DNA from: Helicobacter pullorum NCTC 12824
Lineage (GTDB): Bacteria > Campylobacterota > Campylobacteria > Campylobacterales > Helicobacteraceae
Reading direction: 5' to 3'
NCBI RefSeq assembly: GCF_017979475.1
Contig: NZ_JAERIT010000007.1
Coordinates: 1-64,000, forward strand
DNA: 64,000 nt
Shown: in pieces, positions 56,940-64,000 of the stretch
How positions within the stretch are numbered: position 1 is the stretch's first letter
Layout: each line of letters starts with the position of its first letter
Notes under the pieces: generated by a model
Seen by the model: only the letters and a program-made list of their open reading frames with translations
Databases searched by the model: none
Told to the model about the DNA's origin: nothing
Position numbers and translations under genes: made by a program

Positions 56940-57782
56940 CTAATCTTGTAAAAAATCTCTATAAATCTCTCCACCCACTTGACTCTTTGCAAAAGCGATA
57001 AAATGGTTATTTCTGATATTCTCTTTATTATAAAGCAATGGTTTTTTGGTAATGCAGTCTAATATCTCTCCCCCTGCCTCTTGCAAAACAATATCACAAG
57101 CAGCCATATCCCACTCACTTGTACCATTAAATCTAGGATACAAATCCGCCTCACCTTTGGCTAATGCACAAACCTTCAAAGAAGAGCCATATTTTCGCAC
57201 CTTTAAATGGTATTTTTGCAAAAATTCTTGTGTTTCTTTGGTGCTATGAAAATTCGAATCACAAGCCACCAATTCCTTATCTTCTAAAGCCCTATCACCA
57301 TTTAGATGAATTTTATGGGATTCCAAAAACACTTCATCAACCAAATGAGATTCCATAGCATTTTTTAGCAATTTAGCATCAAAAGTATAACTTCCACTCC
57401 CCCTTAATGCTATATAAAGCTCATAAAAACAAGGTGCATAAACCACACCCAAAATAGGACGATTATTAGAAATCAAAGCAATATTAATTGTCCAACCTCC
57501 ATTTTGTGCCAAAAAATCCTTAGTCCCATCAAGCGGATCAATCAACCAATAATAATCTAAATCTCTACGCTTTTCATACTCCAAAACCGCTTCTTCAGAA
57601 CAAATTTCAAAGCTTGAGAGATTTTGCAAACTCTGCATAATAAAGGCATTTGATTCTAAATCTGCTTGAGTAATGGGAGAAGAATCACTTTTCAAAGAAA
57701 ATTCCCCCTTGCCATAATATTTTAGGGCAATTCTCCCAGCCTCCATTGCAACCAAAGCAACTTGATAAAGTAATTTTTGCAT
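56940..57782 (-). CDS. CysQ-like 3'(2'),5'-bisphosphate nucleotidase / inositol-phosphatase fold
   Basis: A 280-residue Mg-dependent phosphatase of the inositol monophosphatase fold: metal motif WLIDPLDGTKDFL near residue 77 and the second site EWDMAACDIVLQEAGG near 220. CysQ hydrolyses PAP to AMP. Here it is the last gene of a phosphonate-type operon and directly overlaps the CysC-like kinase gene, so it may instead act on a glycan or phosphonate intermediate, or recycle a PAP-like by-product. Sulfate-reduction genes are not in view. Confidence 0.8.
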   Translation of the reverse strand: MQKLLYQVALVAMEAGRIALKYYGKGEFSLKSDSSPITQADLESNAFIMQSLQNLSSFEICSEEAVLEYEKRRDLDYYWLIDPLDGTKDFLAQNGGWTINIALISNNRPILGVVYAPCFYELYIALRGSGSYTFDAKLLKNAMESHLVDEVFLESHKIHLNGDRALEDKELVACDSNFHSTKETQEFLQKYHLKVRKYGSSLKVCALAKGEADLYPRFNGTSEWDMAACDIVLQEAGGEILDCITKKPLLYNKENIRNNHFIAFAKSQVGGEIYRDFLQD

Positions 57783-58273
57783 TAGATAATTTTTTCTACT
57801 ATATTTTTACTGGCACATCTAATATCATAATTATCTTTAAATACTAAATGACTCTTTGTGGGTAGCTCTATTACCTGATTCAAACCAGCCATATTTTGAA
57901 TATTACTTTTATAAAAATCCTTAGGATCTCTATTTTTACGAATCTCTTCAGAAACATCCAAAAACACTTCTAAATAATTTTCAAAATTTTCTCTATTAAA
58001 TGTCCGCACAGCCTCAAACATAGAAATTGTAGAAAGCACGACAATAAAACCTTGATCTACCAATAACTTTGCCACTTTAACATAATAACTTGCCATTTCT
58101 AAACGCCCTTGCAATGTGTAGTTATCATTAGATACACAAGAGCGCAATAAATCCCCATCTAAATAAATAGCATGTATCTTAAAAAGATTTAACAAATCAT
58201 TCACTACTGCCTTTGCCAATGTGCTTTTTCCGCTACCACTCAATCCAGTAATATAAACTAAAGTCCCTTGCAA
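57782..58273 (-). CDS. adenylyl-sulfate kinase-like (CysC-type) P-loop kinase
   Basis: 163 residues. The P-loop GLSGSGKST near residue 10 and LDGDLLR near 38 are as in APS kinase. The usual FISPFR segment is missing; in its place is VVLSTISMF. The region that contacts adenylyl sulfate also differs. Such divergence is seen in CysC-like kinases of Campylobacter capsule gene clusters that act on other nucleotides. In the phosphonate context it may phosphorylate an alcohol intermediate (inference). It overlaps both neighbours. Confidence 0.75.
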   Translation of the reverse strand: MQGTLVYITGLSGSGKSTLAKAVVNDLLNLFKIHAIYLDGDLLRSCVSNDNYTLQGRLEMASYYVKVAKLLVDQGFIVVLSTISMFEAVRTFNRENFENYLEVFLDVSEEIRKNRDPKDFYKSNIQNMAGLNQVIELPTKSHLVFKDNYDIRCASKNIVEKII

Positions 58274-59358
58274 AATTCCTCCTTCAGTCTTATAATATCC
58301 TTTGGGCGTCCCAAATCTTTTCTAGCACCTCTAGCAACATTAATTTCTATAAAAATTAATTCTCTTAAATGACCTATGCGCTCTAACAATTCTTGCAATT
58401 CTTTTTCTGCACTTACCCTATAACACTTTTGATAACCACACCCCTTTGCAATCTCCAAAAAATCAACATTGCCTGCATTTGTTTCCTGACCCCCAACACT
58501 ATCATGCACAAAATTATTTAAAACAATATGTATAAATGCTGAATCACAAAAATTAGATAAACATCCCATATGCATCAAAAACGCACCATCTCCATCCAAA
58601 CAAACAATCTGATTTGTTGTGTATTTTGATAAAATATATGCAATAGAGCTAGCAAAGCCCATTGATCCTACAACCAAAAAATCACTATTGTGTTGCATTT
58701 TCTTTTTATCTCTTAATTCATAGAGCTCTCTTGAAATCATACCCGTTGTACTGATAAACTTAGCCTCCAAAAAATAATCCTGTATAATAGAAATAGCCTC
58801 TTCCCTTTTTAAGCAAAATCTGTCTTTTTCCATTTTATTTTTAGGCAAATATAAATCAAATGTATCTTTTTCTATCAAAATAGCCATGATAGAAAGATTT
58901 TTATTGCATTCCTCAAAAGCCTCTATAAATTGTCTCTTAGCATTTTCTATTTCTTTTGATAAAAAAATACTTGGAATCTCACATGCTTCTAAAATAGCTT
59001 TTGTCACAAGCCCTTGTTTTCTATGTTGTGGTTCATCATTTTCTCCTCCACGCATCCCAATAAACATTATAAGTGGTATTTGATAAACCTTTTTATCCAT
59101 CAAAGACAATAAAGGATTGATAGCATTTCCAAGTCCTGAATTTTGCATATAGACTACTCCAACTTTTGAAGTTGCCAAATGATAACCACCCGCAAAAGCA
59201 ACTGCCTGCCCTTCATTTGAAGTTGTATAAAAATTATTATCCCCTAACACTTCCTTTAAAGCGAAGTTTAGAGACTTCAATGAGCTATCTGGAACCCCAG
59301 CATAAAATTCAATATACTCTTTCAAAAACTCTGCAAAATCCAATGAATTTATCATCAA
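58258..59358 (-). CDS. aepY: phosphonopyruvate decarboxylase
   Basis: A 366-residue thiamine-diphosphate enzyme converting phosphonopyruvate to phosphonoacetaldehyde, the step that pulls phosphonate synthesis forward. The catalytic-glutamate segment TTSNEGQAVAFAGGYHLA lies near residue 45, and the TPP-binding motif GDGAFLMHMG...NNFV, with the usual spacing, near 255-280. It overlaps the PEP mutase gene by four bases, its metabolic predecessor. Strong context and motif support; the symbol follows the Bacteroides naming. Confidence 0.9.
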   Translation of the reverse strand: MMINSLDFAEFLKEYIEFYAGVPDSSLKSLNFALKEVLGDNNFYTTSNEGQAVAFAGGYHLATSKVGVVYMQNSGLGNAINPLLSLMDKKVYQIPLIMFIGMRGGENDEPQHRKQGLVTKAILEACEIPSIFLSKEIENAKRQFIEAFEECNKNLSIMAILIEKDTFDLYLPKNKMEKDRFCLKREEAISIIQDYFLEAKFISTTGMISRELYELRDKKKMQHNSDFLVVGSMGFASSIAYILSKYTTNQIVCLDGDGAFLMHMGCLSNFCDSAFIHIVLNNFVHDSVGGQETNAGNVDFLEIAKGCGYQKCYRVSAEKELQELLERIGHLRELIFIEINVARGARKDLGRPKDIIRLKEEFCKGL

Positions 59359-60659
59359 TTTCCCTTAATTAGATTAATCAAGTCTAAAGCCTTAATATAT
59401 TTCTCATCAGCTTCAAGAGCTCTTCTGTATTTCAATATTGAATTTGCTGTTTCCAACATTGCACTATATGAAGCCCTCAATAATTGATTAGCATATACTA
59501 TAATATTAATCCCGGCATTTTGTAATTCTACTTCACTCAAACTAGGATAATTAGTAGGAACTGCCATCAAAGGTTTGCGATTTTTCAATGCATTATACTT
59601 TTCACAAAACTCTAAAATTTCTTTACCATCTTTTTGCCTTGAATGAATCATAATTCCATCAGCACCTGCTTGTATATAGGCTTCGGCTCTATTCATTGCA
59701 TCTTTAATGCCCATATTTAAAATTAAACTTTCAATTCTTGCAATAATCATAAAATCATCGGTTAATTGCGCTTCTTTACCAGCTTTTATTTTTGTGCAAA
59801 AATGCTCAATTGTATCCTGGGTATGCTTAGCAGATTCCCCTTCACATAAAGAATTTTTCTTCAATCCAATCTTATCTTCAATCACAACTGCACTCACGCC
59901 CAATCTCTCTAAACGCTTAACCATTAATTCAAAATGCGGAATTTGAGAGCCCGTATCTCCATCATAAATAATCGGTTTTGTAGAAGCTTCCAAAATATCA
60001 TTAACTGTAACAATTCTCGAAGTTAAATCTACAAACTCATTATCTGGTTTTCCCTTTAGCGTTGAATCTGTCAAAGAGCTAATCCACAAAAAATCAAAAC
60101 TTTGATTATTTCCTTCAATATCTTTTGCACTTGCATTTTCAATGATCATAGCACTTAATCCACTATGAGATTCAATCCCTTTAATCATTGTTTTTGCAGC
60201 TAAAGCTCTTTTTAGCAAACCAAGTCTCTCATGGGGTAATATACCTCGTTGCTTAATTGCTTGATTTAATTTAGAAGAGGAAATATCCTTGGTATATTCT
60301 GGTTCTACAATCTTCCCTCCCCAGCGACTCATAAGCTCTATTGCTCTTTCCCTTGGTTTGCTTAGAGGCCCATTATTCCAATCACTACCATGCACCATAA
60401 AATCAGGTTTATATTTCAAAAGATTTGCATCATATTCTTTTTCTTCTTGAACAACAACTTCATCAACGCCTTTTAAATTTTCAACAATTATTTTTCGTTG
60501 CTCATAATTCATTAAGGGAACGCGTTTGTAACTTGCAATAGCCTTATCAGAAAATAACCCCACTATAACATAACCCAATTGTGAAGCTTGCTTGATGATA
60601 TTTAAATGACCGGGATGAATTATATCTGCCGCCATTGGCACATAAACTATTTTTTTCAT
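59355..60659 (-). CDS. aepX: phosphoenolpyruvate mutase with N-terminal cytidylyltransferase-like domain
   Basis: 434 residues in two domains. Residues 1-135 are a nucleotidyltransferase fold with HPGH near 16 and ISSSKL near 128. Residues 150-434 are PEP mutase of the isocitrate-lyase family, with the diagnostic EDKIGLKKNS near 270; it forms the C-P bond by turning PEP into phosphonopyruvate. The fusion suggests that the same operon makes and CMP-activates a phosphonate for transfer to a glycan. It follows the radical SAM gene by five bases. Confidence 0.93.
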   Translation of the reverse strand: MKKIVYVPMAADIIHPGHLNIIKQASQLGYVIVGLFSDKAIASYKRVPLMNYEQRKIIVENLKGVDEVVVQEEKEYDANLLKYKPDFMVHGSDWNNGPLSKPRERAIELMSRWGGKIVEPEYTKDISSSKLNQAIKQRGILPHERLGLLKRALAAKTMIKGIESHSGLSAMIIENASAKDIEGNNQSFDFLWISSLTDSTLKGKPDNEFVDLTSRIVTVNDILEASTKPIIYDGDTGSQIPHFELMVKRLERLGVSAVVIEDKIGLKKNSLCEGESAKHTQDTIEHFCTKIKAGKEAQLTDDFMIIARIESLILNMGIKDAMNRAEAYIQAGADGIMIHSRQKDGKEILEFCEKYNALKNRKPLMAVPTNYPSLSEVELQNAGINIIVYANQLLRASYSAMLETANSILKYRRALEADEKYIKALDLINLIKGN

Positions 60660-60664
60660 AATCT

Positions 60665-61675
60665 CTAACCTTTAAACAAACAGGTATCACATAATTTTGT
60701 ACAACTTAGATCTCCACTCATATGAGCTTCTCTTAATTCCTTCATGCCTTGTGAATGCCAAATATTATAAATAGTATCATTGTTAATATTTCCTACGGCA
60801 ATATGCTTAGCTCTATGAGAAGCACAAGGGACCACCAAACCATCTCCATGTATAAATAATGATTCAAAAGGATATGAACAACTCTGCTTACCTTCAATAG
60901 GGGAATCTGAAATAGCATAACTTCTCTCATCATCAAAAGGAGAAATTGGGACATAACGCTGTATTGAAACATAATCCACTTTATCCACCCAATATTCTTT
61001 AAAAGCTTCCAATTCATGCTTATTTTTTTCTTGCAATAAGAAACTCACCCTCACTATAGGCAACTCTTTCCCCATTTTTGCACGAAGATTTAAGAAAGTT
61101 TCAATATTTTTTAAGACTTTATTAAAATTTAAACCTATCCTAATCTTTCTATAAGTTTCTTCCGTAACTGCATCAATGCTAAAATTCATACGCGTAATGT
61201 TGGTATCTAATAGTTTTTTACTCATTTCTTCTGTCAGCAAGGAGGCATTAGTATTAAAATGAATATCCATAATGCTCGGCTTTTGACTAACATATTGCAA
61301 TCTTTCCACAATATCTGGATCCAACAATGGTTCATTAGTCTGAGATACGCCAACAGAAGGACAACCATGCTCATCGCATTCATCTACCAATCGCTTAAAA
61401 GTTTCAAAAGGTAAATAGCCTTCATATCCATAATCAGCACGCAAATCAGGATGACCATGCACGCACATCGTGCATCTCGCATTACACTTAAATTGGTTTT
61501 CAAAGCGGACAAAAAGCGGAAAATCTGCAAGTATATGCTTAGAAGCATCTGCCCATTGCTTGCGATAGTCCAACCATTTTTGCCCATATCGCTTCACAAA
61601 AACTTCATTAATATCTTTCTTAAAACTATTCACCACTCTTCCAGCCGAAGTGGATTCATTTGTCACTTGAGACAT
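60665..61675 (-). CDS. radical SAM/SPASM-domain protein
   Basis: About 336 residues from the ATG at 61675, chosen because AAGGAG stands eight bases before it. An upstream ATG pair at 61699 lacks such a site. The radical-SAM cluster motif is CNARCTMC near residue 55. C-terminal cysteines in CSYPF, VPCASHR and CTKLCDTC resemble a SPASM auxiliary cluster. It could oxidise or epimerise a sugar or phosphonate intermediate. First gene of the phosphonate operon, substrate unknown. Confidence 0.8.
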   Translation of the reverse strand: MSQVTNESTSAGRVVNSFKKDINEVFVKRYGQKWLDYRKQWADASKHILADFPLFVRFENQFKCNARCTMCVHGHPDLRADYGYEGYLPFETFKRLVDECDEHGCPSVGVSQTNEPLLDPDIVERLQYVSQKPSIMDIHFNTNASLLTEEMSKKLLDTNITRMNFSIDAVTEETYRKIRIGLNFNKVLKNIETFLNLRAKMGKELPIVRVSFLLQEKNKHELEAFKEYWVDKVDYVSIQRYVPISPFDDERSYAISDSPIEGKQSCSYPFESLFIHGDGLVVPCASHRAKHIAVGNINNDTIYNIWHSQGMKELREAHMSGDLSCTKLCDTCLFKG

Positions 61676-61832
61676 TGCAAACTCCTTATCCAACATCAAT
61701 ATAAGTCAATTCACTAAATATAATACAATTATAAATTATACTAGAATATTTGAATTTCCTGCTTAACAAATAAAACTAAACTAGATTGACTTTATTGTAG
61801 GCAATTTTTACCCTTTAATCTATCTATTTCAA

Positions 61833-62612
61833 TTATTGTAAAACTTTCTTTGCACTCCAACACCTTGTTGTATATTTAATATCCAATTCTTGTGGTAATC
61901 TTTGCTTAAAAGTATCAATAATTTTATTAAACAACTCTTCCCCTTCCTTTGTTTCCAAATCCCAATAAGGATTCTTCACGCTTTGCCAAGCTTTGATATA
62001 ATTTTCTAAACTCTGATGAAAATAAAAATCCTCCTCAATATGAATAATATTATCAAAAAGTTCCTTATGGGATTCGATAATAGGTCTTTGATCCTCTCTT
62101 CTAACACCTCTAGTGTAATGTGGGATAAACTCAATAATGGTATCCTCTGCTACCTTTTGAATAGGATCATTTAAATCCCTATGATTCCACATACAAGAAA
62201 AATAGGTTCTAGGCTTTAACAAACGATGAGCCTCTTTTAATGCTTCCACTCTATCCATAACACTAAAACTGCTCCCAAAAGTTACATAATCGAACTCACC
62301 ACTTTTAAGTGTTGTATTAGTACCTGTTGCTCTAACCCACTCTATTTTTTGTCCTTTTGTTCTCTCTATCCCAATTTCTCTCATCGCATCATTAGGCTCT
62401 ACTGAAACTACTTCGCAACCTCTCTCTAAGAGCATAATACTCAAATTACCTGTCCCTGCACCAATATCTGCAACCTTGATTGCTTCTTTATTTTGATTCT
62501 TTTGCACCAATGAAACCAACATATCAATAGTCGCGGGTGCATAATTTGGTCTAAACTCATAAAATTTTGCATGCTTTGTATAATCCCATACTTGTTCAAC
62601 GATTTTTTGCAT
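61833..62612 (-). CDS. class I SAM-dependent methyltransferase (paralogue 1)
   Basis: About 259 residues from the ATG at 62612, preceded by GGAAGGA. Motif I is VADIGAGTGNLSIMLL near residue 42, with SVEPNDAMREIG downstream. It is a clear paralogue of the gene just upstream: both start with a segment like AK-Y-RP-Y and share EPND-MRE. Its ribosome-binding site is inside the 3' arm of a 13-bp hairpin. Placement in a glycan-like cluster suggests a small-molecule or sugar target. Confidence 0.85.
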   Translation of the reverse strand: MQKIVEQVWDYTKHAKFYEFRPNYAPATIDMLVSLVQKNQNKEAIKVADIGAGTGNLSIMLLERGCEVVSVEPNDAMREIGIERTKGQKIEWVRATGTNTTLKSGEFDYVTFGSSFSVMDRVEALKEAHRLLKPRTYFSCMWNHRDLNDPIQKVAEDTIIEFIPHYTRGVRREDQRPIIESHKELFDNIIHIEEDFYFHQSLENYIKAWQSVKNPYWDLETKEGEELFNKIIDTFKQRLPQELDIKYTTRCWSAKKVLQ

Positions 62613-62619
62613 TTTTAAA

Positions 62620-62652
62620 TCCTTCCATTCTAAAAAGCCTAGAATGGAAGGA
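62620..62652 (-). promoter_or_regulatory. 13-bp hairpin covering the ribosome-binding site of the downstream methyltransferase
   Basis: 62620-62632 is the exact reverse complement of 62640-62652, with a 7-base loop. On the minus strand the 3' arm ends in GGAAGGA, the Shine-Dalgarno sequence for the ATG at 62612. It could end transcription from the upstream gene or block ribosome access. Confidence 0.6.
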
Positions 62653-62656
62653 TTTT

Positions 62657-63436
62657 TTATGCTTTCCTTACACTCCAAGCCCTAATTTTATAAGGAATCT
62701 CAATCTTATCAAAGACATCAATTTTCTTTTCTATCATTGACAAAATTTGATTCCACCGCTTTTCTCCTGCTTGCGCTTGAATATCATTAACAGACTTCCA
62801 AGCACCAATATAGCGATTTTTATCCATCACCTCTACATAATCACATTCCATAAAAAAACAATCTTTAAAATGTCCTGTAGAAATAAGAATATCTTCCCAT
62901 TTTTTAGCATTTTGACTTCCACTGCTCACACGAGTAAGCTCTGGAACAATATGCTTAATTTCCTTTTCAATCTCATCAAATACTGAACCTTCTACTATAT
63001 TTCTAGGGTTCCAAATGGCTGTAAAATAGCCCCCCCCCCCCATACCAGTTTTTAGGATTCTTGCAAATTCTGGCAAAGATTTTTTGGGATCTGTCCAATG
63101 AAATGAACTTGCCATAATCACCCAATCTGCAAAATTCGATTCTACTCCTGTAGCTTCCCCACTTCCTTTTTGCCATTTTATATTTGTCTCTTTGGTATAT
63201 TTAATTCCCTCTTCTCTCATATTATCATTTGGCTCAACTGCTAAGACTTGCATTCCAAAATCCCAAAGCATTCTAGTTAGCTTTCCTGTCCCAGCCCCTA
63301 CCTCAACTACCTTTAAATCTTTGGTTGCTTTATTTTCATCATTAATACATCTCACTAACTTTTCTAACAACATTTCACTATATGCCGGACGATTATGATA
63401 ATACTTTGCTAGAAGAGTAAAATCTCCGTGCTTCAT
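62657..63436 (-). CDS. class I SAM-dependent methyltransferase with G12 tract (paralogue 2)
   Basis: 259 residues. Motif I is VVEVGAGTGKLTRML near residue 47, with AVEPNDNMREEG and a later SSFHWTD segment. A G12 tract (63030-63041 as C on plus) encodes GMGGGG in a loop between strands near residue 135. In its present length the frame is open, i.e. ON; a gain or loss of one base would truncate the protein. AGGAGG precedes the ATG, which overlaps the DegT stop by four bases. Confidence 0.88.
   Translation of the reverse strand: MKHGDFTLLAKYYHNRPAYSEMLLEKLVRCINDENKATKDLKVVEVGAGTGKLTRMLWDFGMQVLAVEPNDNMREEGIKYTKETNIKWQKGSGEATGVESNFADWVIMASSFHWTDPKKSLPEFARILKTGMGGGGYFTAIWNPRNIVEGSVFDEIEKEIKHIVPELTRVSSGSQNAKKWEDILISTGHFKDCFFMECDYVEVMDKNRYIGAWKSVNDIQAQAGEKRWNQILSMIEKKIDVFDKIEIPYKIRAWSVRKA
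63030..63041 (-). repeat. G12 homopolymer in a methyltransferase gene
   Basis: Twelve consecutive G on the minus strand, within an intact coding frame. It is long enough to be prone to slippage and is currently in the ON phase. Confidence 0.9.
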
Positions 63437-64000
63437 TTGTCCTCCTTCCTCTTAAATTTAATTTCTTCTATCTCTATGGTACCCTCTATAACCCACTTTA
63501 CTTCCTCATCACTCAAATGTTCTCCCATAGGCAGAGAGAGAATCTCACTTTCCCAAGCCTTTGCATTAGGTGTTTTGGATTCTACCACATAAGGCTTATT
63601 AGAAAAGGCTTCTGTATTTGGCAGGCAGATAGGATAATGCAATCCTACTTCTATTCCTTTTTCCTTTAATTTCTGCATTAAATCATTACGATTTTTAGTG
63701 CGAATCACAAACAAATGCCACACACATTCACACTCTTGCCTAACTTCTGGCAATTCCACAATCCCTCTTAATCCTTCCAAATATTGCCTTGCAACTTCTC
63801 TACGCCTTTGATTCCAAGTATCCAAATACCCAAGCTTCACTCTCAAAACCGCCGCTTGAATCCCATCAAGCCTAGAATTCCTCCCAACAATCCTATGCTC
63901 ATATTTCCTAAGCCCCCCATGATGTGCGATGCACTCACACTTTTTAAGCAAAGCCAAATCTCTACCTACAATTGCACCTCCATCACCATAAGCTCCAAGA
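63433..64000 (-). CDS. DegT/DnrJ/EryC1/StrS-family aminotransferase (partial, runs off right edge)
   Basis: About 189 C-terminal residues are visible; the 5' part lies outside the window. The visible beginning LGAYGDGGAIVG is the stretch that follows the PLP lysine in this family, and IVGRNSRLDGIQAAVLRVKL is the diagnostic helix. Such enzymes aminate sugar nucleotides (for example to 4-amino sugars) for LPS, capsule or flagellar glycans. The substrate is unknown. It overlaps the methyltransferase start. Confidence 0.9.
   Translation of the reverse strand, partial: LGAYGDGGAIVGRDLALLKKCECIAHHGGLRKYEHRIVGRNSRLDGIQAAVLRVKLGYLDTWNQRRREVARQYLEGLRGIVELPEVRQECECVWHLFVIRTKNRNDLMQKLKEKGIEVGLHYPICLPNTEAFSNKPYVVESKTPNAKAWESEILSLPMGEHLSDEEVKWVIEGTIEIEEIKFKRKEDK

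Noticed and set aside
57782..58273. Sulfate assimilation (cysC with cysQ)
   Set aside because: No cysD, cysN, cysH or cysIJ is near, the kinase lacks the APS-kinase FISPFR motif, and both genes overlap phosphonate genes.

Overview
This 64-kb window is low-GC DNA from a chromosome of the epsilonproteobacterial (Campylobacterota) type, most like an enterohepatic Helicobacter. The evidence is the block aroQ-pepQ-folK-flhF-flhG-(small membrane protein)-fliA-fliM-fliY, which matches H. pylori gene order as I remember it; a ccoNOQP cluster with lineage-typical small membrane proteins; long poly-G/poly-C tracts of the phase-variation kind; and a complete cytolethal distending toxin (cdtABC) operon. 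CDT plus low GC points towards the H. pullorum/H. winghamensis neighbourhood. That placement is inference, not a measured match.

Layout. 0.1-8.2 kb: housekeeping genes (gpmI, mraY, murD, a LysR regulator divergent from a YeiH-type transporter, rsmD, sodC). 8.3-15.8 kb: shikimate, folate and flagellar operon ending in fliY. 15.8-19.2 kb: a patchy zone with a cfa-like remnant, a methyltransferase and a zinc alcohol dehydrogenase that share an unusual MerR-type promoter, and a broken poly-G glycosyltransferase gene. 19.3-23.8 kb: LLM oxidoreductase, mutY, luxS, ligA. 24.0-25.5 kb: a two-gene cassette of unknown function lying between a G13 and a C11 tract. 25.6-27.8 kb: polar amino-acid ABC transporter. 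27.8-30.1 kb: cdtABC. 30.6-39.0 kb: a tightly overlapped five-gene type III restriction-modification operon carrying an AAA ATPase, a small PD-(D/E)xK-like protein and a RhuM protein between mod and res. 39.2-41.3 kb: a saccharopine/carboxynorspermidine dehydrogenase-like gene with an in-frame GNAT domain and repeat insertions. 41.4-46.6 kb: an HdeD-like protein and the cbb3 oxidase operon. 46.8-56.9 kb: kdsD, an antiporter, a DUF89 protein, purE, a CorC-like protein, a YihY protein, bioB and topA. 56.9-64.0 kb: a surface-glycan style cluster built around phosphonate synthesis (PEP mutase fused to a cytidylyltransferase, phosphonopyruvate decarboxylase, a CysC-like kinase, a CysQ-like phosphatase, radical SAM), with two tandem methyltransferases (one with G12) and a DegT aminotransferase running off the right edge.

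How it fits together. The core genes look conserved. The accessory parts concern host interaction (CDT, AI-2 production by LuxS, phase-variable modification enzymes, probable phosphonate-decorated glycan) and defence (type III R-M with embedded ATPase/nuclease). The strongest candidates for something undescribed are the embedded ATPase-nuclease-RhuM module, the GNAT-in-dehydrogenase insertion, and the phosphonate plus CysC/CysQ-like cluster. I saw no rRNA, tRNA, CRISPR array, transposase or integrase.
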